From Actinomadura montaniterrae (lineage in GTDB: Bacteria; Actinomycetota; Actinomycetes; Streptosporangiales; Streptosporangiaceae): a DNA stretch of 48,878 bases. The stretch is from assembly GCF_008923365.1 (NCBI RefSeq), contig NZ_WBMR01000012.1:1-48878 (forward strand), written 5' to 3'. A program made the translations under genes and the position numbers. Positions 39,119 to 48,009 of the stretch are shown one piece after another. Position 1 is the stretch's first letter. Each line of letters begins with the position of its first letter. Under the pieces are notes generated by a model. That model made no database searches. It saw only the letters and a list, made by a program, of their open reading frames with translations, and was not told where the DNA came from.

Positions 39119-39239
39119 TCCCGCCCGGAACGGTGCGTCCGGAACCGGGCGTCCGAAACGGGAAATGTGGGGCGTGCAACACGCCGGACCTGCGAACCTC
39201 CGGCGCCCGCCGGACCATCTCACTAACGTGTCCAGAGCG

Positions 39240-40046
39240 ATGACGTTGGAAGTGGAGTTGCCGGACCACGACCCGGACGAGCCGGAGCAGACCGACGAGC
39301 GCCCGCGCGGCCGCAAGAAGCGCGGACGGCGCAGGAGGCCGCTCTGGTTCACGATCCCGGTGACCGTGCTGTGCGCCCTCGTCGCCGTCGTCGTGCTGAC
39401 CCCGCTGACCGTCGGCGCCCGCGTCTGGTACCAGGCCCGGCAGGACGAGCGGCCCCGCTCCGACGCGATCATCGTGCTCGGCGCCGCGCAGTACAACGGG
39501 GTGCCGTCCCCGACGCTGCGGTGGCGCCTGCAGCACGCCCTCGACCTGTACCGCGACAAGGTCGCGCCCGCGATCGTCACCGTCGGCGGCAAGGCGCCCG
39601 GCGACACCTACACCGAGGCCGAGTCCGGGCGCCGGTGGCTGATCGAGAAGGGCGGCGTGCCCGCGTCCAAGGTCGTCGCGGTGCCGGTCGGACGCGACAC
39701 CCTGGAGAGCATGAAGGCGGTCGGCAAGGCCTACAAGGCGCGGCACTGGACGTCCGGCGTGATCGTCACCGACCCGTGGCACGCGCTGCGCTCCAAGCGG
39801 ATGGCCGAGGACAGCGGGATCAAGGCGGCCGCGTCGCCGACCCACAGCGGCCCGAGCGTGCAGACCCGCGACACCCAGTTCCACTACATCGTGCGGGAGA
39901 CCGGCGGGTACCTGTCTTACGTGCTGCTCGGCAAGAGCGTGAAGACGCCCAGCGAGACCATCAAGATCATCCACGGGGACCCGACCGCGACGGTGTCGCC
40001 GAGCCCCCCGGCCGGCGCGACCCCGGGCGGCGCGCCGACCCGCTGA
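39240..40046 (+). CDS. Membrane-anchored YdcF/SanA-like (DUF218) protein
   Basis: This 268-residue protein has a very basic N-terminal stretch (KKRGRRRRP, about residues 24-35), one membrane anchor (about 38-60), and a DUF218 (ElyC/SanA/YdcF) domain (about 75-225) with [30 protein letters not shown] and [20 protein letters not shown]. The C-terminal tail is Pro/Gly-rich. Family members are linked to cell-envelope and vancomycin-barrier phenotypes in other bacteria, but the enzyme activity is unknown. ATG 39240 was chosen. GTG 39228 in the same frame is possible, and TAACGT at 39224-39229 may be its -10. Confidence 0.85.
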   Translation: MTLEVELPDHDPDEPEQTDERPRGRKKRGRRRRPLWFTIPVTVLCALVAVVVLTPLTVGARVWYQARQDERPRSDAIIVLGAAQYNGVPSPTLRWRLQHALDLYRDKVAPAIVTVGGKAPGDTYTEAESGRRWLIEKGGVPASKVVAVPVGRDTLESMKAVGKAYKARHWTSGVIVTDPWHALRSKRMAEDSGIKAAASPTHSGPSVQTRDTQFHYIVRETGGYLSYVLLGKSVKTPSETIKIIHGDPTATVSPSPPAGATPGGAPTR

Positions 40047-40131
40047 GGTCCGGCGCCGGAGCCGGGCCCCGGCGAACGTCCGCGGCGGTCCGCCTGCTTA
40101 CCCGCCCTTTGCCCGCTTACTCTGGAAGGAC

Positions 40132-41427
40132 ATGACCCAGAACCCGTCACGCACCGGACGCCCGGAAGGGTCCGGCTACTCCGGCACCGACAAGCTGCGC
40201 TGGGCGCCCGAGCCCCCCAAGCGCCGCGACCGCACGGCGTTCGAACGCGACCGCGCCCGCGTGCTGCACAGCGCCGCGCTCCGCCGCCTCGCCGCCAAGA
40301 CCCAGGTCGCCTCGCCCGGCGCGGACGCCGCCGCCGACACCGTCCAGAGCCTGCGCACCCGCCTCACCCACTCGCTGGAGTGCGCGCAGGTCGGCCGCGA
40401 GCTCGGCAAGTCCCTCGGCTGCGACCCCGACCTGGTCGAGGCCGCGTGCCTCTCGCACGACATCGGGCACCCCCCGTTCGGCCACAACGGCGAGTCCGCG
40501 CTGGACATCGTCGCCCGCGACTGCGGCGGCTTCGAGGGCAACGCGCAGAGCCTGCGCGTCCTGACCCGGCTGGAGCCCAAGTCGTTCGCCCCCGACGGCC
40601 CGCCCCTGTACGGCCGCAGCGTCGGCCTCAACCTGACCCGCGCCGCCCTCGACGCGGCGATGAAGTACCCGTGGACGCAGGAGCAGGCCGTCAACGGCAA
40701 GTTCGGCGTGTACGCCGACGACGTGGCCGTCGCCGACTGGGTCCGCGAGGGCGCCCCGCCCGGCCGGACCTGCTTCGAGGCCCAGGTCATGGACTGGAGC
40801 GACGACGTCGCCTACTCCGTCCACGACCTGGAGGACGCGCTCGTCGCCGGGCACGTCGACTTCGCGCGGCTCGCCGACCCGTCCGAGCGGCGGCTCGTCG
40901 CCGCCACCGCCGCCAAGCTGTACTGCGCCGACGCCGGCCTGGACGAGCTGGAGGAGCGGTTCGCCGCGCTGCTCGCCGAGCCGTACTGGCCCGACCGCTA
41001 CGACGGCACGCCGCGCAGCCTCGCCGCGCTCAAGAACCTCACCAGCACGCTGATCGGCCGGTTCTGCCTGGCCGCCGAGACCGCCACCCGCGCCGCGCAC
41101 GGCGACCGGCCGCTCACCCGGTACGCCGCCGAGCTGATCGTCCCTCGCGCGCAGCGGCTGGAGAACGCGCTGCTCAAGGGCATCACCGCGCACTACGTGT
41201 GGATCAGCCACGAGGAGGTCAGGGCCCGCCAGCGAACGCTGATCACCGAGCTGGCCGAGATGATGCTCGCCGGCGCGCCCGCGTCCCTCGACCCGGGGTT
41301 CCGCGAGGCGTTCGTGGACGCCGAGGACGACGCGGCCCGGCTGCGCGCCGTCGTCGACCAGATCGCCTCGCTCACCGACCTGTCGGCGATCGCCCGCCAC
41401 CGCCTCCTCGGCGGCCGCCCCCAGTAG
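40132..41427 (+). CDS. dgt: dGTPase-like HD-domain triphosphohydrolase
   Basis: This 431-residue deoxyguanosinetriphosphate triphosphohydrolase-like protein probably hydrolyses dNTPs to nucleosides and tripolyphosphate, tuning DNA precursor pools. The HD metal site is clear: [11 protein letters not shown] (His80) and [15 protein letters not shown] (His109-Asp110), with [10 protein letters not shown] downstream supplying another metal residue. ATG 40132 follows GGAAGGAC. In many actinobacteria dgt is next to dnaG. Here dnaG is not in the window, and the next gene is an unrelated flavoprotein. Confidence 0.93.
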   Translation: MTQNPSRTGRPEGSGYSGTDKLRWAPEPPKRRDRTAFERDRARVLHSAALRRLAAKTQVASPGADAAADTVQSLRTRLTHSLECAQVGRELGKSLGCDPDLVEAACLSHDIGHPPFGHNGESALDIVARDCGGFEGNAQSLRVLTRLEPKSFAPDGPPLYGRSVGLNLTRAALDAAMKYPWTQEQAVNGKFGVYADDVAVADWVREGAPPGRTCFEAQVMDWSDDVAYSVHDLEDALVAGHVDFARLADPSERRLVAATAAKLYCADAGLDELEERFAALLAEPYWPDRYDGTPRSLAALKNLTSTLIGRFCLAAETATRAAHGDRPLTRYAAELIVPRAQRLENALLKGITAHYVWISHEEVRARQRTLITELAEMMLAGAPASLDPGFREAFVDAEDDAARLRAVVDQIASLTDLSAIARHRLLGGRPQ

Positions 41428-41523
41428 CCCCCGCCCCGGTGGTTCTCGGCCCTGCGGGGCCCGGGTGCGTGCATTCCGCCCCGACGCGCCGAACGATGGC
41501 CCTTGTCTCGTTACGGAGGCCGC

Positions 41524-41550
41524 TGTAGGGATAGCTACAAGTCATCTACA
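41524..41550 (+). promoter_or_regulatory. TGTAG/CTACA inverted and direct repeats before the reductase
   Basis: TGTAG (41524-41528) pairs with CTACA (41535-41539) in a 5-6-5 palindrome, and a second CTACA follows at 41546-41550, just before the ribosome binding site AGGAGGT. It resembles the motif at 42836-42854. A regulator is likely but unidentified. Confidence 0.45.
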
Positions 41551-41560
41551 GGAGGTCGCC

Positions 41561-42790
41561 ATGCCCGAGGAGACGTTCGTCATCGTCGGCGCCGGCCTTG
41601 CCGGAGCCAAGGCGGCGGAGACGCTCCGCGAGGAGGGCTTCGCGGGCCGCGTGCTGCTGATCGGCGAGGAGATCGAGCGGCCGTACGAGCGGCCGCCGCT
41701 GTCCAAGGGGTTCCTGCTCGACAAGGAGCCGCGCGACAAGGCGCACGTGCACGAGGCGGACTGGTACGACAAGCACGACGTGGAGCTGCGCGTCGGCGTC
41801 TCGGTCACGGCGATCGACCGGGCCGCGCACGAGGTGCGCCTGTCGACCAAGGAGCCGATCCGCTACGGCAAGCTGCTGCTGGCGACCGGCGCGTCCCCCC
41901 GCCGCCTGGAGGTCCCCGGCTCCAAGCTCCAGGGCATCCACTACCTGCGCACCATGGCCGACTCGGCGGCGCTGAAGCAGGCGCTCGCGCACGGCGGACG
42001 GCGCGTCGTCGTCGCCGGTGCCGGCTGGATCGGGCTGGAGGCGGCCGCCGCCGCCCGCGCGTACGGCAACGACGTCACGATCATCGAGCCGGAACCGGCG
42101 CCGCTGCACGCCGCGCTCGGTCCCGAGCTCGGCCGCCTGTTCGCCGACCTGCACCACGAGCACGGCGTCGACGTGCGCCTCGACCAGGGCGTCGCCGGGT
42201 TCTGGGGCGCCGGGCAGGTGTCGGCCGTGGTCACCTCCGGCGGCGCCGAGGTCCCCGCGGACGTGGTCGTCGTCGGCATCGGCGTCCGGCCGAACGCGGG
42301 CCTCGCCGAGAAGGCGGGCCTGGAGGTCTCCGACGGGATCCTCGTCGACCAGTCGCTGCGCACCTCCGACCCCGACGTCTACGCCGCGGGCGACGTCGCG
42401 AACGCCTACAACCCGCTGCTCGGCCGCCGGATCCGCGTGGAGCACTGGGCGAACGCGCTGAACGGCGGGCCCGCCGCCGCGCGTGCCATGCTCGGCCACG
42501 ACGTCGTGTACGACCGCATCCCGTACTTCTTCAGCGACCAGTACGACCTCGGCATGGAGATGTCGGGCGTCGCCGCGCCAGGGGAGTACGACAAGGTCGT
42601 CTACCGCGGCGACGTCGCCGCCCGCGAGTTCGTCGCGTTCTGGCTGAACGAGGGGCGGGTCGTCGGCGGGATGAACGTCAACGTGTGGGACGTGACCGGG
42701 GACGTGCAGGCGCTGATCCGCTCCGGGCGCCCCGTCGACGAGGCCCGGCTGGCCGACCCGGCGGTGCCGCTCGCCGATCTCGTGGCCTGA
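41561..42790 (+). CDS. Ferredoxin reductase-like FAD-dependent oxidoreductase
   Basis: This 409-residue flavoprotein belongs to the NAD(P)H-dependent ferredoxin/rubredoxin reductase family. The FAD GxGxxG motif is VGAGLAGAKAAETL (about residues 9-22). The second nucleotide-binding motif is VAGAGWIGLEAAAAA (about 149-163). The C-terminal FAD contact is DVYAAGDVAN (about 272-281). No ferredoxin or P450 gene accompanies it. It probably passes electrons to a partner encoded elsewhere. ATG 41561 has AGGAGGT upstream. Confidence 0.93.
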   Translation: MPEETFVIVGAGLAGAKAAETLREEGFAGRVLLIGEEIERPYERPPLSKGFLLDKEPRDKAHVHEADWYDKHDVELRVGVSVTAIDRAAHEVRLSTKEPIRYGKLLLATGASPRRLEVPGSKLQGIHYLRTMADSAALKQALAHGGRRVVVAGAGWIGLEAAAAARAYGNDVTIIEPEPAPLHAALGPELGRLFADLHHEHGVDVRLDQGVAGFWGAGQVSAVVTSGGAEVPADVVVVGIGVRPNAGLAEKAGLEVSDGILVDQSLRTSDPDVYAAGDVANAYNPLLGRRIRVEHWANALNGGPAAARAMLGHDVVYDRIPYFFSDQYDLGMEMSGVAAPGEYDKVVYRGDVAAREFVAFWLNEGRVVGGMNVNVWDVTGDVQALIRSGRPVDEARLADPAVPLADLVA

Positions 42791-42835
42791 TCCCTCCCTT
42801 CCGATCTTTGTCACCGGCAGGCCGTATCGAGCCGG

Positions 42836-42854
42836 ACTGTAAGGCACGTACAGT
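42836..42854 (+). promoter_or_regulatory. ACTGTA-N7-TACAGT operator over the -10 of the MFS gene
   Basis: A perfect 6-7-6 palindrome. Its right half, TACAGT (42849-42854), is also the likely -10, lying 7 nt before the GTG at 42862. A repressor bound here would block initiation. The shared TGTA/TACA core with 41524-41550 suggests one regulator for both genes. Confidence 0.6.
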
Positions 42855-42861
42855 CGGCTGG

Positions 42862-44124
42862 GTGGTGACGGAGGAGATCGCGGCGCCGCCGGTGCGGGCG
42901 CGCCTGGCGGTGACGGTGGCGTTCGTGGCGCACGGGCTGCTCGGCGCGGCGTGGGTGGCGCGCATCCCGCAGATCAAGGAGCACCTCGGGCTGAGCGCGG
43001 GCACGATGGGCGTCGCGCTGCTCGGCGCGCCGGTCGGGGTGGTCGCCGCAGTGCGGTTCGCCGGCTGGATCGTCCACCGGTGGGGCAGCCGCGCCACGAC
43101 GGTCGCCGCCGGGACCGCGGGCGCGCTGTCGCTCGTCCCGCTCGGGCTGTCGTGGAACCTCGCGTCGCTGATCTGCTCCCTGGTGCTGATGGGCGGCTCG
43201 CTCGGCCTGATGGACGTGGCGATGAACGCCCAGGGCGTCGCCGTCGAGCGCGGTTACGGGCGCCCGCTGATGTCCGGCCTGCACGGGGCGTACAGCATCG
43301 GGACGCTGCTGTCTGCGCTGGTCGGGTCCGCGGCGGCGCACGCGGGCGTCCCGGTCCCGGTACATCTGACGGTCGCGGCGGCGGTGCTGGTGCTGCTGCT
43401 CGCGGCCGGCTGCCGCGACCTTATGGATCGTTCCATCGACGACCTTCCGGACCCGGCGGGCACCGCCATCGACGCGGCCTCCGGAGTCCCGGGTGCGACG
43501 GGCGGGGCGGGTGCGGCGGGCTCGGCAGGCTCGGCGGGTGCGGCGCCTGGACGGCGGGGCTCGGCGGCCCGCGCCGCCCGATGGCCGCTGATCGTGCTCG
43601 GGGTGATCGGGCTCTGCTCGTTCGTCGGCGAGGGCGCCATGGCCGACTGGAGCGCCATCTACCTGCGGGAAAGCCTCGGCACCGGGCCCGGCGCAGCCGG
43701 TCTCGGCTACGCCGGATGCGCCATCGCGATGACCGCCGGACGGCTCGCCGGCGACCGCGTCGTCGCCCGCTTCGGGCCCGTCGCCGTGCTGCGGACCGGC
43801 TCGCTGGTCGCGGCGGCCGGGCTCGCCCTCGGGCTGCTGCTCGGAAACCCGGTGGCCGCCGTGTCCGGTTTCACGCTCTTCGGGCTCGGCGTCGCCGTCG
43901 TGGCACCCGTCACCTTCAGCGCCGCCGGGAACGTCCCCGGCGTCCCGGCCGCCGCCGGGATCTCCCGCGTCACCGGCGTCGGCTACCTCGGCCTCCTCGG
44001 CGGCCCGCCCGTCATCGGATTCGTCGCGCAGGGCGTCGGGCTCGCGTGGGCGCTCGCCGTCCCCGCCGCGCTCGCGGGGCTGATCGTCCTGCTGGCCCCG
44101 GCCACCGCCACCGCCGAACGCTGA
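42862..44124 (+). CDS. MFS transporter
   Basis: This 420-residue major facilitator protein has about 12 membrane segments in two six-helix halves. The central cytoplasmic loop (about residues 190-235) is Gly/Ala/Ser-rich. The first half includes the MDVAMNAQG helix and the MSGLHGAYSIGTLL helix, typical of the YbjJ-like branch of sugar/drug exporters, and the second half has GEGAMADWSAIYL. Substrate unknown. GTG 42862 (or 42865) has no ribosome binding site but a -10 at 7 nt, so the mRNA should be leaderless and regulated by the palindrome at 42836-42854. Confidence 0.88.
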   Translation: MVTEEIAAPPVRARLAVTVAFVAHGLLGAAWVARIPQIKEHLGLSAGTMGVALLGAPVGVVAAVRFAGWIVHRWGSRATTVAAGTAGALSLVPLGLSWNLASLICSLVLMGGSLGLMDVAMNAQGVAVERGYGRPLMSGLHGAYSIGTLLSALVGSAAAHAGVPVPVHLTVAAAVLVLLLAAGCRDLMDRSIDDLPDPAGTAIDAASGVPGATGGAGAAGSAGSAGAAPGRRGSAARAARWPLIVLGVIGLCSFVGEGAMADWSAIYLRESLGTGPGAAGLGYAGCAIAMTAGRLAGDRVVARFGPVAVLRTGSLVAAAGLALGLLLGNPVAAVSGFTLFGLGVAVVAPVTFSAAGNVPGVPAAAGISRVTGVGYLGLLGGPPVIGFVAQGVGLAWALAVPAALAGLIVLLAPATATAER

Positions 44125-44150
44125 GGCCCGCGCCCGCTCCGGCCGGGCTG

Positions 44151-44180
44151 GGGCGGGATGGGGCGGGATGGGGCGGGACC
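44151..44180. repeat. Three 10-bp G-rich repeats with quadruplex potential
   Basis: GGGCGGGATG occurs at 44151-44160 and 44161-44170, with a third near-copy at 44171-44180. At least six G-runs of 3-4 are separated by 1-2 nt, enough for a G-quadruplex on the plus strand, upstream of gtrA. Confidence 0.6.
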
Positions 44181-44235
44181 GTTTTGGCGGGGTTGTGACG
44201 TCGTTATATGTACCGTTCAGGTAAGGTCTGGGCGA

Positions 44236-44697
44236 GTGAGCACCATGCAGCGGTCGAGACCGGCGAAAACGGTCTCCTCCGCACCGGCGTACCGGGCGTT
44301 CCTCCGCGAGCTGCTCAGCTTCGGAGCCGTCGGCTTCGTCGGCACCCTCATCATGATCTTCGGCGCCAACCTGATGCGCGCCTGGCTCGGCGGCAGCCCC
44401 GTGACCAGCGTCGCCGTGCCGACGATCGTGTCCACGCTGAGCTCCTACCTGCTCAACCGCTACTGGACGTTCCGGCACCGCGACAGCGAGGGCACCGGCC
44501 GCGAGTTCGCGATCTTCTTCGCGCTGAACGGCATCGGGCTCGGCATCCAGATCCTGTGCACCGGGTTCACCTACTACAGCCTCGGGCTGCACGGCGGCAT
44601 CGCCTACAACCTCGGCCTCCTCGCGGGCGTCGTGCTCGGCTCGGCGTTCCGCTACTGGTCGTACAAGAAGTGGGTCTTCACCACGGCGGCCGCCTGA
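44236..44697 (+). CDS. GtrA family membrane protein
   Basis: This 153-residue protein has four predicted membrane segments: LLSFGAVGFVGTLIMIFGANL, VAVPTIVSTLSSYLLNRYW, FAIFFALNGIGLGIQIL and NLGLLAGVVLGSAF. The NRYWTFRHRDSE loop and YWSYKKWVF end are conserved in the GtrA family, whose members help translocate or handle polyprenyl-linked sugars for cell-surface polymers. GTG 44236 lies 8 nt after TAAGGT, with no ribosome binding site. The next gene starts one base after its stop. Confidence 0.88.
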   Translation: MSTMQRSRPAKTVSSAPAYRAFLRELLSFGAVGFVGTLIMIFGANLMRAWLGGSPVTSVAVPTIVSTLSSYLLNRYWTFRHRDSEGTGREFAIFFALNGIGLGIQILCTGFTYYSLGLHGGIAYNLGLLAGVVLGSAFRYWSYKKWVFTTAAA

Positions 44698-44698
44698 G

Positions 44699-45571
44699 TT
44701 GGGGCGTCTCGACGACGAATGGGCGCTGCACCGGCCCGCGGTGTTCGGCGCCGCCTACCGGATCACCGGCAGCGTCGCCGACGCCGAGGACATCGCCCAG
44801 GACGTGTGGCTGCGCGCCACCGCCCGCGGATCCCTCGACGACGTCCGCGACCTGCGCGCCTGGCTGATCACCATCGCCGCCCGGCGGGCCTGCGACCTGC
44901 TCGGCTCCGCGCACGCCCGCCGCGTCGACTACGTCGGCCCGTGGCTGCCTGAACCGCTGCTGACCGGCCCCGACGCCGCCGAGCCCGTGCTCGTCGACGA
45001 GACCGCCGGCACCGCGATGCTGCTCGTCCTGGAGGAGCTGTCGCCGCCCGAGCGGGTCGCGTTCGTGCTGCACCAGGCGTTCGACGTGCCCTACGACACG
45101 ATCGCGGAGGTGCTCGGCAGGACGCCCGCCGCGTGCCGGCAGCTCGCGTCCCGGGCCCGCCGCAAGATCGCCGCGGCGTCCCCGGCCCGGCCCGCCGGCA
45201 CCGCGGAGCGGGACCGGGTGCTGCGCGAGTTCCGCGCCGCCTACGAGCGCCGCGACGAGGCGGCCCTGCTCGCGCTGCTCGACCCGGACGCCACCTACAC
45301 CACCGACGGCGGCGGCCACGTCTTCGCCGCCCGGAAGATCATCGCGGGGGCGGGGCGCGTCGCGACCGCGCTGCTGCGGGTCGCCGTCCGGCAGCGGTTC
45401 GCGCTCGTCCCCGCCGAGGTGAACGGGGAGGCCGCGCTGCTCGTCCGCAACCGGGCGGGGCGGCTCGCCGCCGTCGACACCGTCGAGGTCCGGGACGGGC
45501 GGATCGTCGCGGTCCGCCGTGTCCTGAACCCCGAGAAGCTCGCCGCCGCCCGCGCCGCCCTCGGCTGGTAG
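44699..45571 (+). CDS. ECF sigma factor, SigJ-like with SnoaL-type C-terminal domain
   Basis: This 290-residue sigma-70 family protein of the extracytoplasmic-function group has region 2 (about residues 8-72, HRPAVFGAAYRITGSVADAED) and region 4 (about 108-158, LSPPERVAFVLHQAFDVPYDTIAEVLGR). It is followed by a SnoaL/NTF2-like domain (about 170-285), the layout of the SigJ (ECF41-type) group, where the C-terminal domain controls activity. Such factors are often near small oxidoreductase or carboxymuconolactone-decarboxylase genes, and the AhpD-like gene at 46571 may be a partner. The TTG start is one base after the gtrA stop with no obvious ribosome binding site. No better start preserves the N-terminus. 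Confidence 0.85.
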   Translation: MGRLDDEWALHRPAVFGAAYRITGSVADAEDIAQDVWLRATARGSLDDVRDLRAWLITIAARRACDLLGSAHARRVDYVGPWLPEPLLTGPDAAEPVLVDETAGTAMLLVLEELSPPERVAFVLHQAFDVPYDTIAEVLGRTPAACRQLASRARRKIAAASPARPAGTAERDRVLREFRAAYERRDEAALLALLDPDATYTTDGGGHVFAARKIIAGAGRVATALLRVAVRQRFALVPAEVNGEAALLVRNRAGRLAAVDTVEVRDGRIVAVRRVLNPEKLAAARAALGW

Positions 45572-45587
45572 CGGGCCTGTTCCTCGC

Positions 45588-46442
45588 TCAGCCGGCGGGG
45601 CGGCGCATCGCGCCGTCCAGTTCGAGAGGCGAGACGCTGCCGGCGGTCGCGTCCAGATCGCCGTCCTTCAGGAACGCCTCGGCCGCCCGCAGCGCCGCCG
45701 TGTAAGCCGCGCCCGCCAGCGCCGTCCCCACGCTGACGCGCCGGACGCCCGCCTCCGCCAGCATCGCCACCGTCGGGCCACCCGCGAAGAACGACCCCGC
45801 GTTGACCGGGATCGGGACCGCGGCGGTCAGCGTCCGCAGCAGGCCCAGGTCCAGCAGGCCCGGGACGAACAGGCAGTCCGCGCCCGCCTCCGCGTACCGG
45901 CCCGCCCGCGCGATCACCTCGTCCAGCCGCCCCGCCGGTTCGCCGACCTGGTGGAAGAACACGTCGGTGCGCGCGTTCACCACCAGATCGGGCGCGCCCG
46001 CCCGCGCCGCCGCCTGCCGGGCCGCCGTGATCCGCTCCGCCTGCGCCTCGGGGGAGTGCAGCGGGCTGCCCGCCGGGCCCGGCGAATCCTCCAGGTTGAT
46101 CCCCGCCGCCCCCGCGTCCACCACCGCCTCGACCGTCGCCGCCACGTCGCCAGGGCCGGGACCGTACCCGCCCTCGACGTCCGCGGAGACCGGAACGTCC
46201 ACCGCGCGGACGATCCGGCGGACCGCCGCCGCCATCGCGTCGCGGCCGAGCTGCTCGCCGTCCGGCCGGCCGAGCGCCCACGAGACCGCCGCGCTGGACG
46301 TCCCGATCGCGGACGCCCCGGCCCGCTCGATCACCGCCGCGCTGCACGCGTCCCACGCGTTCGGCAGGACCAGCAGCACCTCGTGGTAGGAGCGGAACAG
46401 CCGCGCCTTCTCGTTGACCGTCATGTCCTGGGTCGCCGTCAT
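45588..46442 (-). CDS. PEP mutase/isocitrate lyase family protein
   Basis: This 284-residue member of the PEP mutase/isocitrate lyase superfamily (ICL-type TIM barrel) has the early LPNAWDACSAAVIERAGASAI stretch that forms the substrate pocket. Asp-rich metal-binding segments follow: SADVEGGYG near residue 93, and GINLEDS near 117. The usual KKCGH loop of true lyases is not seen, so it is likely a C-C or C-P bond-forming relative of unknown substrate. ATG 46442 lies 7 nt after TAGGTT with no ribosome binding site. An internal ATG at 46424 is possible. Confidence 0.85.
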   Translation of the reverse strand: MTATQDMTVNEKARLFRSYHEVLLVLPNAWDACSAAVIERAGASAIGTSSAAVSWALGRPDGEQLGRDAMAAAVRRIVRAVDVPVSADVEGGYGPGPGDVAATVEAVVDAGAAGINLEDSPGPAGSPLHSPEAQAERITAARQAAARAGAPDLVVNARTDVFFHQVGEPAGRLDEVIARAGRYAEAGADCLFVPGLLDLGLLRTLTAAVPIPVNAGSFFAGGPTVAMLAEAGVRRVSVGTALAGAAYTAALRAAEAFLKDGDLDATAGSVSPLELDGAMRRPAG

Positions 46443-46570
46443 GCCGCCGAACCTAGGACCGCGAATCGGCCCGGCAGAAGAGCCAATCCGGGCCCGTTCG
46501 ATTGAGCCGATCCCGCCTGTCACACCCCCCGGGGGCGCGTCGTCTCCCTGGTGACGAAGGGAGAACGACC

Positions 46571-47011
46571 ATGGCACGCATGCTCCTGCAGGAGGCGACC
46601 CCCGAGGTCTACCAGGGCTACATGAAGATCGCCGGGCTCATCCGCCGCGGGCCGCTGCCCCGGCCGACCCAGGAGCTCATCAAGATCCGCGCCTCCCAGC
46701 TCAACGGATGCGCCTTCTGCGTCGACCACCACATCCGGGACTTCCGGGCGCTCGGCGAACCCGAGGAACGCGTCCACCACCTGACGGTGTGGCGCGAATC
46801 GCCGCTCTACACCGAACCGGAGCGCGCCGCCCTCGCCTACACCGAGGCCGTCACCCGCCGCGAACCCGTCGGCGACGAGCTCTGGGAGACGCTCCGCAAG
46901 CACTACCCGGACGACCGCGAACTCGGCGACCTCGCCGCCCTCGTGTCGCTGATCAACGCCCTCAACCTCTTCGGCGTCCCGCTGAAGCTCAGGCCGCCGG
47001 TCCGGGACTGA
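46571..47011 (+). CDS. AhpD-like carboxymuconolactone decarboxylase family protein
   Basis: This 146-residue all-helical protein has the active-site motif CAFCVDHH (about residues 45-52), the CxxCxxxH signature of AhpD-type alkylhydroperoxidases. It probably uses the cysteine pair for thiol-based peroxide reduction. ATG 46571 follows AGGGAGA. It diverges from the PEP-mutase-like gene and faces the luciferase-like gene across a strong hairpin. Confidence 0.92.
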   Translation: MARMLLQEATPEVYQGYMKIAGLIRRGPLPRPTQELIKIRASQLNGCAFCVDHHIRDFRALGEPEERVHHLTVWRESPLYTEPERAALAYTEAVTRREPVGDELWETLRKHYPDDRELGDLAALVSLINALNLFGVPLKLRPPVRD

Positions 47012-47017
47012 ACCGCA

Positions 47018-47061
47018 CCGCACGTCCCGCGCCCCGTCCCGGGCCTGCGCGGGACGTGCGG
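47018..47061. terminator. Bidirectional terminator between AhpD-like and luciferase-like genes
   Basis: Perfect 15-bp inverted repeat (47018-47032 and 47047-47061), 14-nt loop, between convergent genes. Confidence 0.88.
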
Positions 47062-47070
47062 CTCCGCGGA

Positions 47071-47940
47071 TCAGCGCCCCGCCGGGACGATCTTCTCCGT
47101 CTGGCTCAACGCCTCCGCGAGGACGCCCGTCAGATCCTGGCCGGTGCCCTGCGAGAAGATCACCTCGTCCACGCCCTGCTCGGCGAGCCGCCCGACCGTG
47201 TCGACCGCCGCGCCGACCGACGGCGTCTCGGTGAAGAAGGTCAGCGACGTCTTCTCGATCTCCGCGTAGTCGCGCCCCTCCCGCTCGCAGTGCTCGCGCA
47301 GCACCTCCAGCTTCCGGGGCAGCTCCTCGCCGTCGAAGATGTTGCAGGCGTCCGCGTACTTGGCGACGTACCGCAGCGTCTTCTTCTCGCCCGTGCCGCC
47401 GATCAGGATCCGCGGATGCGGCCGCCGCAGCGCCGGCGGCGAGTTCAGCGGACGCTCCAGCCGGTAGTGCTCGCCCTCGAACGCCGACTCGTCGCCCTCC
47501 CACATCTGGTGCGCGATCCGCAGCGTCTCCTCCAGCCGCTCGAACCGCTCCGCCGTCGGCGGGAACCGCACCCCGAGGCCGCGCGACTCCTCTTCGTTCC
47601 ACGCCGCGCCGATGCCGAGCCAGGCCCGCCCGCCGGACAGGACGTCCAGCGTCGTCACCGTCTTCACCAGGATGCCGGGATGCCGGTACGTCACGCCGGT
47701 GACCAGGGTGCCGAGCGTGATCCGCTCCGTCAGCGCCGCCGCGTACGCGAGCGCCGTGTAGCCCTCCAGCATCGGCTCGTCCGCCGGGCCGACCATGTTG
47801 ATCTGGAAGAAGTGGTCCATCACCCACAGCGAGTGCAGCCCGCCCTGGTCCGCCTCCTTCGCGATGCGGGCGAACGTCGGGCCTATCTGCTCCGGCCCGC
47901 CGGGAAAGGTGAAGCTGGGCACCTGGAGTCCGATGCGCAT
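47071..47940 (-). CDS. Luciferase-like (LLM class) F420-dependent oxidoreductase
   Basis: This 289-residue TIM-barrel oxidoreductase of the bacterial luciferase family is F420-dependent by its sequence type. It begins MRIGLQVPSFTFPGG and has the family segments LWVMDHFFQI, LGTLVTGVTYRHPG and RPHPRILIGGTGEKK. The VLSGGRAWLGIGAAWNEEE block is characteristic of actinobacterial F420 members. Natural substrate unknown. ATG 47940 has GAGGGAA upstream on the minus strand. Confidence 0.93.
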   Translation of the reverse strand: MRIGLQVPSFTFPGGPEQIGPTFARIAKEADQGGLHSLWVMDHFFQINMVGPADEPMLEGYTALAYAAALTERITLGTLVTGVTYRHPGILVKTVTTLDVLSGGRAWLGIGAAWNEEESRGLGVRFPPTAERFERLEETLRIAHQMWEGDESAFEGEHYRLERPLNSPPALRRPHPRILIGGTGEKKTLRYVAKYADACNIFDGEELPRKLEVLREHCEREGRDYAEIEKTSLTFFTETPSVGAAVDTVGRLAEQGVDEVIFSQGTGQDLTGVLAEALSQTEKIVPAGR

Positions 47941-48009
47941 GAAGGTTCCCTCGTTCTCTCGTGCTCGTCGCATTGCCTGCCAACGACTCTGCGACCTGGA
48001 GCGCACTCC

